A stretch of DNA of 32,098 nucleotides. It comes from an uncultured Pelagibacteraceae bacterium. GTDB lineage: Bacteria; Pseudomonadota; Alphaproteobacteria; Pelagibacterales; Pelagibacteraceae. The notes beneath the pieces are model-generated. The model worked only from the letters and a program-made list of their open reading frames with translations, did no database searches and was not told the origin of the DNA. Position numbers and translations under genes: made by a program. The stretch lies in assembly GCA_902518835.1 (NCBI GenBank), contig CABYHH010000010.1, forward strand, positions 1-32,098, written 5' to 3'. This document shows positions 26,847-32,098 of the stretch, piece by piece; within the stretch, counting starts at the first letter, position 1, and every line of letters starts with the position of its first letter.

Positions 26847-27818
26847 CTATTTTGAAATCTTTTTAAATAAATCTCTTGCACTTATCCACCCAGACTCTAA
26901 TCTTGGTCCTATAAACCAGTCACCACAAACTCCTATTTTCTTTAAAGGATCCCAATAACTTTTCATTCTTAAGGGTTTTGAGTTTGATGAGTATTTCCAA
27001 CCATGATTTAGGGAATAAATTATTTTTGATTTACTGATATTTGAAAGTTTAAAAAATTTTTCTATCATAATTTTGGAATTTTCTTTTTTATACTTTTTAT
27101 TTTGATTAATTTTTTTATTTGCCCATTTAAAAGTACTTTGTAGTGTCCATAAATCATATCTTGATCGAAATCTTTTTTTGGAGTTTTCATTTCCTGCCCA
27201 TCCTAAAATTTCATCATCAAAGAAATAGCTACTATTTGATCTCTTACCCTTTTTTATTGCAATCATTGTTGTAATATTTGCATCCATTTTTAGGGGTTTA
27301 TTTATAAAAGAATTATCAATAAATTTTTTAGCAAGTTTTTTTAATTGCGGAAAAGGACAAGTTAAAATTATACTCTTAAATGATCTTATTTTGCCATCAT
27401 TAAATTCTAAATACCAAAATTTATTTTTATAATAAATCTTTTTCAATTCAGTTTGAAAATTACAACTAATTTTTTTTAGTAAATGTTTGCTTATATCGTT
27501 ATTACCATTTTTACCTATTACTTTAATATGTTTTTTATTCTCTTTTTTTTTTGAATTTAAAAAAATATGCTTACCACCCCATATTTTTAAAATCCTTTTT
27601 TTTATTAGAGCGTTTGTGAATCTCTTAAACTCTTTTGTTTTAGGTGAAAAATATTGTGTACCATGATCAAAACCAATTTTATCTTTAACTCTTTTAAAAG
27701 CAGCTCGTCCCCCTATTCCTCTTGCTTTGTCGAACAAAACTACAGAATTTTTTTTACTTAAAAGATTTGCAATAGTAGCTCCAGAAATGCCTGAACCAAT
27801 TATACAGAAGTCACTCAT
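26847..27818 (-). CDS. FAD-dependent oxidoreductase, renalase-like
   Basis: The 323-aa flavoprotein begins with the dinucleotide-binding GSGISG (8-13), followed by LFDKARGIGGRAAFKR, and ends with GVCGDWFIGPRLESGWISAR, the second FAD-contacting motif of the amine oxidase/renalase group. FDHGTQYFSP is also typical. The substrate is unknown; bacterial relatives oxidise odd dihydronicotinamide isomers or amines. It overlaps pmbA by ATGA and is the last gene of the tldD-pmbA run. Length and motifs look complete; whether it serves tldDE is unknown. Confidence 0.78.
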   Translation of the reverse strand: MSDFCIIGSGISGATIANLLSKKNSVVLFDKARGIGGRAAFKRVKDKIGFDHGTQYFSPKTKEFKRFTNALIKKRILKIWGGKHIFLNSKKKENKKHIKVIGKNGNNDISKHLLKKISCNFQTELKKIYYKNKFWYLEFNDGKIRSFKSIILTCPFPQLKKLAKKFIDNSFINKPLKMDANITTMIAIKKGKRSNSSYFFDDEILGWAGNENSKKRFRSRYDLWTLQSTFKWANKKINQNKKYKKENSKIMIEKFFKLSNISKSKIIYSLNHGWKYSSNSKPLRMKSYWDPLKKIGVCGDWFIGPRLESGWISARDLFKKISK

Positions 27819-29131
27819 TTACCAGCAACAACCATACCTTCAATCATCATTGTTGGAGAGTTTGTCGAATATTCAAATTCTAAATCATTTGCTAAAGCTA
27901 AATTTTGGAACATATCTTTTAAATTTCCTGCAATGGTTATTTCATTAATCGGATGTTTAAACTCTCCATTTTCTACTAAAAAACCAGTTGCACCAACAGA
28001 ATAATCTCCCGAAACAATGTTGCTTCCACGACCAATAGTTTCAGTTATATAAAGACATTTTGAATTAGAATTTAAAAGATCTTTAAAGGAAGTTTCCCCA
28101 TTATTAAAATAAAGATTAGTAGTTCCCCCACATCTTCCATTAGATTTAAGATTAAGCTTTTTTCCATTATATGTGTCGATCAAATAATGTTTTAAAATAC
28201 CTTGCTCAACTAAATTTAAAGTTTCAGATTTAACTCCTTCTGAGTCAAAACTTTTTGAACCTAGACCTTTAAATATATCTGGTTTATCAATAATGCTAAT
28301 TGTTTCTGAAAAAATTTTTTCATTGATTTTAGCTTTTAAAAATGAAGTTCCTCTTGAAATAGCTGAAGAAGATATTGCACTTGCAAAAGTACTTAACATT
28401 CCTTTTGCAATTCTTTTATCAAATATTATAGCAATCTTTTGACTACCTATTTTTTTTGGACTTAGCTTTCTTAATGTTAAATCAGCAGCCTTTTTTCCTA
28501 AATCTTCTGCATTGTTAATATCTTTAAGATGACATTTACGGGAGTATTCATAATCTCTCTCCATGCTTTTGTCATCTTTAGCGACAGTAACACTAGAGGC
28601 TACAAATGATGAAGTCTTATAACCTTTGCAAAAACCATCACTATTAGCCAAAATAAAATTCGATTTATCTTCTACAAAGCTAGATTCTGTATTAACTATT
28701 TTTTTATCCTTTGAGGCAGCAGCTTCGAGCCTCGACAAATATTCAACTTTTTTATCATTTTCTATGTGATCATCATCATACAAATTTAAATCTCTGACTT
28801 CACTAGCTAGTAAATCTTTATCTGGGAGCGAGTTGAATTCATCCTCTGGAGTATTTTTTGTAGTTTCGATACATTTTTCGATTAAAATAGTAAGATTCTC
28901 TTTTAATAAGTTTGATGAAGATATAGATGATTTTTTCTTACCTATAAATGTAGTAATGTCGATACCAAGGTTATCTGACCTATTAGACTCATCTAATTTT
29001 TTATTCCTAAAGTTAACTGTTTCTGAAACAGAATTACCTACATTAATGCTTATATCTGTAGCCCCTAATTTTTTTGCTAAATCTAAACAATATAAAGCCT
29101 TATTTTCTAAATATTCTCGATCTTTAACCAT
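27815..29131 (-). CDS. pmbA: TldE/PmbA, non-catalytic partner of the TldD metalloprotease
   Basis: The 438-aa partner subunit forms a complex with TldD that degrades unfolded peptides and trims microcin precursors in E. coli. Visible family blocks are LGATDISINVGNSVSETVNFRNK, the middle SFDSEGVKSETLNLVEQGIL, LKSNGRCGGTTNLYFNNG and the C-terminal GRGSNIVSGDYSVGATGFLVENGE. The HExxxH zinc motif of TldD is missing, as expected of TldE. It begins immediately after the tldD stop (no gap), and ATGA links it to the flavoprotein gene. Confidence 0.95.
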   Translation of the reverse strand: MVKDREYLENKALYCLDLAKKLGATDISINVGNSVSETVNFRNKKLDESNRSDNLGIDITTFIGKKKSSISSSNLLKENLTILIEKCIETTKNTPEDEFNSLPDKDLLASEVRDLNLYDDDHIENDKKVEYLSRLEAAASKDKKIVNTESSFVEDKSNFILANSDGFCKGYKTSSFVASSVTVAKDDKSMERDYEYSRKCHLKDINNAEDLGKKAADLTLRKLSPKKIGSQKIAIIFDKRIAKGMLSTFASAISSSAISRGTSFLKAKINEKIFSETISIIDKPDIFKGLGSKSFDSEGVKSETLNLVEQGILKHYLIDTYNGKKLNLKSNGRCGGTTNLYFNNGETSFKDLLNSNSKCLYITETIGRGSNIVSGDYSVGATGFLVENGEFKHPINEITIAGNLKDMFQNLALANDLEFEYSTNSPTMMIEGMVVAGK

Positions 29132-30544
29132 TTATAGACTGGTGCCACCAACAGTCATCTTATTAATTAATATAGAGGGTTGAGCCACTCCAACAGGCAC
29201 TCCTTGTCCTGCTTTACCACAAGTCCCAATACCTGGATCTAACATCATGTCATTCCCAACCATTGAAACTTCTTTTAAAATTGAAGGGCCATCTCCAATA
29301 AGGGTTGCTCCTTTTATTGGTGAACCAATTTTACCATTAATTATTTCATATGCTTCTGTGCAATTAAAAACAAACTTACCAGAAGTAATATCAACTTGTC
29401 CACCACCAAAACTTACTGCAAAAATTCCTTTATCTACAGACTTAATCATTTCTTCTTGAGTTTGTTTGCCACTCAACATCATAGTGTTTCTCATGCGAGG
29501 TAATACAATATGTCTATAATTTTCTCTTCTACCACTACCTGTTGATCTTGTTTTCATTAATCTTGCATTAAGTCTGTCTTGCATAAAATTTTTTAAAATT
29601 CCATTTTCAATTAATACTGTTTTTTCTGTGGGCGTACCCTCATCGTCAATTGTAAGACTTCCTCTTCTGTTGTCTAAAGTTCCATCGTCAACAATGGTAA
29701 CTCCTTCACTTGCAACTTTTTGGCCCATTAAATTATGAAATGCTGAAGTTTTTTTTCTATTAAAATCTCCCTCTAAGCCATGTCCTATCGCCTCATGAAT
29801 TAGAATTGCTGGCCAACCCGGGCCAAGCACAACCTTCATTTCTCCTGCTGGAGCTGGTTTACTCTCTAAATTTACTGAGGCTATTCTAAAAGCCTCGTCA
29901 CAAACATTTTTCCAGTTATCATCTTTCAAATAAGAGTCATAAGATTGTCTACCACCTACTCCATAAACTCCTGTCTCTTTTCTTCCATTTTTCTCTAGCA
30001 TTACTGAGACATTGAACCTTATTAATGGTCTTACATCGGTTAATGACTCCCCTCCTGACCTAATAATTTCTATGGATTTTTGTTCTCCACTAAAATTTGA
30101 AGTGACTTGTTTTACACAATTATCTTTTTTTCTGAGATAATCATTAACTTTATTTAGTATATCTATTTTTGAATTGAGTGTTTTTTCCTCTAAAGGATTA
30201 ATACTTTCATAATATTTTACATTTGATTTAGGAATAGAATAATTATAAGTGCCATTAGCTGATTTTAAAGTTGATTTTAAATTTTCAGACGATTGTTTTA
30301 ATGAATTCTTTGAAATTTCATTGGAATGAGAATAGGCAACAACTTCATCTGATACAGCCCTAAAACCAAATCCTAGATCAGAATTATAATTAGAATTCTT
30401 AATTTTATTATCATCTAATAAAATTGTCTCAGATTTAGAATTTTCTAAATAAAGCTCACCATCATCACATTTTTTAAGCGTGTTAGAGACTATATTTTCA
30501 GCCTCACTTCTAGATATGTCTGATTTTTCAAAAAAATTGCTCAT
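29132..30544 (-). CDS. tldD: TldD metalloprotease (catalytic subunit)
   Basis: The 470-aa zinc protease has HEAIGH at 250-255, the HExxxH site, and a conserved C-terminal CGKAGQGVPVGVAQPS with the third ligand Cys. YRHIVLPRMRNTMML, VSFGGGQVDITSGKFVF and LNARLMKTRSTGSGRREN are also family blocks. TldD and TldE act together; here they are adjacent with no gap. In many alphaproteobacteria tldD sits next to the coxB operon; here ctaC is 26 kb away, on the same strand. The microcin substrates are absent from this window. Confidence 0.96.
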   Translation of the reverse strand: MSNFFEKSDISRSEAENIVSNTLKKCDDGELYLENSKSETILLDDNKIKNSNYNSDLGFGFRAVSDEVVAYSHSNEISKNSLKQSSENLKSTLKSANGTYNYSIPKSNVKYYESINPLEEKTLNSKIDILNKVNDYLRKKDNCVKQVTSNFSGEQKSIEIIRSGGESLTDVRPLIRFNVSVMLEKNGRKETGVYGVGGRQSYDSYLKDDNWKNVCDEAFRIASVNLESKPAPAGEMKVVLGPGWPAILIHEAIGHGLEGDFNRKKTSAFHNLMGQKVASEGVTIVDDGTLDNRRGSLTIDDEGTPTEKTVLIENGILKNFMQDRLNARLMKTRSTGSGRRENYRHIVLPRMRNTMMLSGKQTQEEMIKSVDKGIFAVSFGGGQVDITSGKFVFNCTEAYEIINGKIGSPIKGATLIGDGPSILKEVSMVGNDMMLDPGIGTCGKAGQGVPVGVAQPSILINKMTVGGTSL

Positions 30545-30552
30545 TTATTCAA

Positions 30553-30580
30553 AACATAGTCCGTTTAGGATAATTTTCAA
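30553..30580 (-). promoter_or_regulatory. Possible sigma-70-type promoter of tldD
   Basis: On the minus strand, TTGAAA (30580-30575) and TATGTT (30558-30553) are separated by 16 nt, the -10 ending 8 nt before the tldD ATG. This gives a predicted leader of only 1-3 nt. It is the best-formed housekeeping promoter in the window, in the 90-bp divergent gap with the DCC gene. Confidence 0.45.
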
Positions 30581-30634
30581 CTAGTGTATTTTACGCATGT
30601 ACTTTACAGGCATAATTAGTAATAAAATACGATT

Positions 30635-30988
30635 ATGAAAGTTTATTTCAATAATTCTTGTAAAATCTGTAAAACTGAAATTGACTTATATAAAAAAGAA
30701 AAGATTCAAGGAATTGACTGGATTGATATTACCAACAATATTTCAGCAGAGAAAGAAACTAACAAAAATAATAAAGAACTATTAAGAAGACTTCACATTA
30801 AAGATAAGGAAAAAATTATTGCAGGAGCTGAAGCGTTTTTATTTTTATGGAAAAAAATACCAAAATATAGATTCCTTTATAAGTTTTTTAGTCTTCCAAT
30901 AATATTTAATATATTTTCTTATGGATATGAATTTATTGCTTTCTTTTTATATTTAAAAAATAAAAAACTAATTAAAAAAAAATATTAA
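30635..30988 (+). CDS. DCC-family thiol-disulfide oxidoreductase-like protein (DUF393)
   Basis: A 117-aa protein with a thioredoxin-like N-terminus: VYFNNSCKICKTEIDLYKK, with a CxxC pair at Cys10 and Cys13. The family usually begins with YDGxCxxC; here NNSC replaces DGxC. The middle matches the DUF393 pattern of small proteins (AEAFLFLWKKIPKYRFLYKF) and a hydrophobic end (about 85-108). Its substrate is unknown. The end overlaps the convergent small membrane gene by 21 nt. Confidence 0.78.
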   Translation: MKVYFNNSCKICKTEIDLYKKEKIQGIDWIDITNNISAEKETNKNNKELLRRLHIKDKEKIIAGAEAFLFLWKKIPKYRFLYKFFSLPIIFNIFSYGYEFIAFFLYLKNKKLIKKKY

Positions 30989-31261
30989 AAACTGACTTAA
31001 TAAAGACATTGAGGCAATAAACATAACAAGCACTATGGAATACATTAATAAGACAATTTTATTTTTTTTTCTTCTTAATCTGACAAAATCTTTATCATCT
31101 AAATCAGATATATCCCTGTCTCCTACTACTGGATAATCATAACTAAATCTCCAAGTACTATCTCCTAGTCTTGAGTCCAAATTATTAAAGTAATTTATCC
31201 ATGCAATTACATATTTTAGGATTAAATATAAAATTATGAGAAAGATCGTACCAAAAATCAT
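30968..31261 (-). CDS. Small two-helix membrane protein, unknown
   Basis: A 97-aa protein with hydrophobic helices at about 2-20 and 68-95 and a hydrophilic loop between them (NNLDSRLGDSTWRFSYDYPV...DLDDKDFVRLRRKKNK). I recognise no family. It follows the long coiled-coil gene by 30 nt on the same strand, so the two may form an operon and act together at the membrane. The 3' end overlaps the convergent DCC gene by 21 nt. Confidence 0.65.
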   Translation of the reverse strand: MIFGTIFLIILYLILKYVIAWINYFNNLDSRLGDSTWRFSYDYPVVGDRDISDLDDKDFVRLRRKKNKIVLLMYSIVLVMFIASMSLLSQFLIFFFN

Positions 31262-31291
31262 ATTATATAAAAACTAAACATATAATAAAAT

Positions 31292-32098
31292 TTAATTCTC
31301 ACTTTTAGCTCTTTTTCTAGCAATAAGTTGTGTTAATGAGTCAACCATCGTATCTGAAGCTTTAAAAATATCTATATTTTTAAATTCATGAGATACATTT
31401 TTTTCAGGATTAGTTTTATCTTCTATTATAATTCCTTCATCTGGAGAATTATCTTTTATATATATTAAAAGTAACCAATTATCATCCTCAGACTCATCCC
31501 ACTTAATAAATATTTCTCCATTTTCAAATCTTCTATCAATGCATCTTAAAATAGACATATGCCTTGTGATATATCTCTTATTGAGTTGAAAAACTAAGCT
31601 GCTTGCACTTCTGTAAAAACTTTCCAAAGCAAACTCGATCTTCTGTCTTCCTAAAGTGTATTCTTTTTCTTTAATTAAAAGAGTTTCTCTATCTTCATCA
31701 CCTTGAATTTTTACACCTAAGGCTTCGACTCTTTCCTTAATTTTTTGATCTCTAATTATTCTGTATTTGTCTTTTAATTGTTCTATCCTTTGTTGCAATC
31801 CAGCATAGTCCTCTCGTTTCTCTTTTAATGAAATTTTTTCAAGTCTTTCTAATTCTTTTACTTCTCGAATTCTAAATTTCTCTATTTGTTTATCTAATCT
31901 TAACTGTTTTAAAAATTTTTTTTGTCTTTCTGCTTGTTCGATTCTTAAGATAGCCTGTTCTTTTCTTAGAAATAATTTTATATCTTTTGCTCTTTGTTTT
32001 TCTAATCTAGCTTCTTCTTTTAATGCTTGCTCTTTCTGTCTAAGTCTAAGTACTTCATCTTCTTTTTTTTTATTTGCTAAAATTATTTTTTCTTTTCT
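31292..32098 (-). CDS. Coiled-coil protein of unknown function, 5' end outside the window
   Basis: On the minus strand the frame that ends at 31292 is open all the way to the right edge, giving 268 visible codons and no start. A shorter reading from TTG at 31798 (168 aa) is an artefact of looking for a start codon. The N-terminal part shown (about 110 residues) is a highly charged, heptad-like Lys/Glu/Leu/Gln/Arg helix, for example LRLRQKEQALKEEARLEKQR, then a further helix QRIEQLKDKYRIIRDQK. The last 100 or so residues form a compact domain with SLVFQLNKRYITRHMSILRCI, WDESEDDNWLLLIYI and a helix DTMVDSLTQLIARKR. I recognise no family; a scaffold or membrane-associated structural role is only a guess from composition and the adjacent membrane gene. 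Confidence 0.75.
   Translation of the reverse strand, partial: RKEKIILANKKKEDEVLRLRQKEQALKEEARLEKQRAKDIKLFLRKEQAILRIEQAERQKKFLKQLRLDKQIEKFRIREVKELERLEKISLKEKREDYAGLQQRIEQLKDKYRIIRDQKIKERVEALGVKIQGDEDRETLLIKEKEYTLGRQKIEFALESFYRSASSLVFQLNKRYITRHMSILRCIDRRFENGEIFIKWDESEDDNWLLLIYIKDNSPDEGIIIEDKTNPEKNVSHEFKNIDIFKASDTMVDSLTQLIARKRAKSEN

Overview
The window is about 32 kb of very A+T-rich, tightly packed bacterial chromosome. Protein family content points to an alphaproteobacterium, and the streamlining suggests the SAR11 / Pelagibacterales type: many ATGA or TGATG stop/start overlaps, convergent genes overlapping by a few bases, divergent start codons as little as 17 bp apart, Lys/Asn/Ile-rich proteins, and no insertion sequences, prophage, tRNA or CRISPR. 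The lineage is inferred from style and gene content, not from a marker search. Nearly all genes belong to core metabolism and housekeeping. I see no obvious new defence or mobile system.

Layout, left to right. (1) Bases 1-3174, minus strand: an aa3-type cytochrome c oxidase operon, ctaC-ctaD-ctaB, with ctaB cut by the left edge. rsmE lies upstream on the same strand. (2) Bases 3953-6709, plus: an L-2-haloacid dehalogenase-like HAD enzyme, a double CDGSH Fe-S protein, a pirin and a quinone oxidoreductase, packed like one operon. (3) Bases 6699-7106, minus: a DUF2721 membrane protein. (4) Bases 7158-12809, plus: ubiA, msbA, waaA, lpxK and a lpxL-type acyltransferase, an overlapping ubiquinone/lipid A operon. 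(5) A DUF2093 gene on minus, then purD-rsmD on plus. (6) Bases 14842-21261, minus: HAD-IIA hydrolase, ribF, ileS, lspA, a DUF3035-type lipoprotein and a short pgi. (7) Bases 21386-23362, plus: groES-groEL behind a good alphaproteobacterial RpoH-type promoter and ahead of a strong hairpin terminator. A 38-codon, very basic small ORF follows, then typA/bipA. (8) Bases 25467-30544: a YczE-like membrane protein, a secreted DUF3108/DUF6134-like protein, and a minus-strand tldD-tldE(pmbA)-FAD oxidoreductase operon. (9) Bases 30635-32098: a DCC-family thiol oxidoreductase, a small two-helix membrane protein and a partial coiled-coil protein of unknown function that runs off the right edge.

The operons combine into respiration (ctaCDB, ubiA), outer-membrane lipid A assembly (msbA, waaA, lpxK, lpxL), translation and protein quality control (ileS, rsmD, rsmE, typA, groESL, tldDE, lspA) and cofactor or nucleotide supply (ribF, purD).

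Points most worth a second look: a 13-base element shared by the start regions of purD and the HAD-IIA operon; -10-like hexamers 8-11 nt from several start codons, suggesting leaderless or near-leaderless transcripts, in contrast to the Shine-Dalgarno-led groESL; two adjacent perfect inverted repeats in the 51-bp DUF2721/ubiA gap; the unannotated 38-aa basic ORF; a CxxH replacement in the IleS zinc knuckle; complete catalytic residues in the haloacid dehalogenase; and the truncated coiled-coil gene at the right edge. The longest gene-free stretch, 23363-23643, holds the groEL terminator, the small ORF and a possible second terminator.
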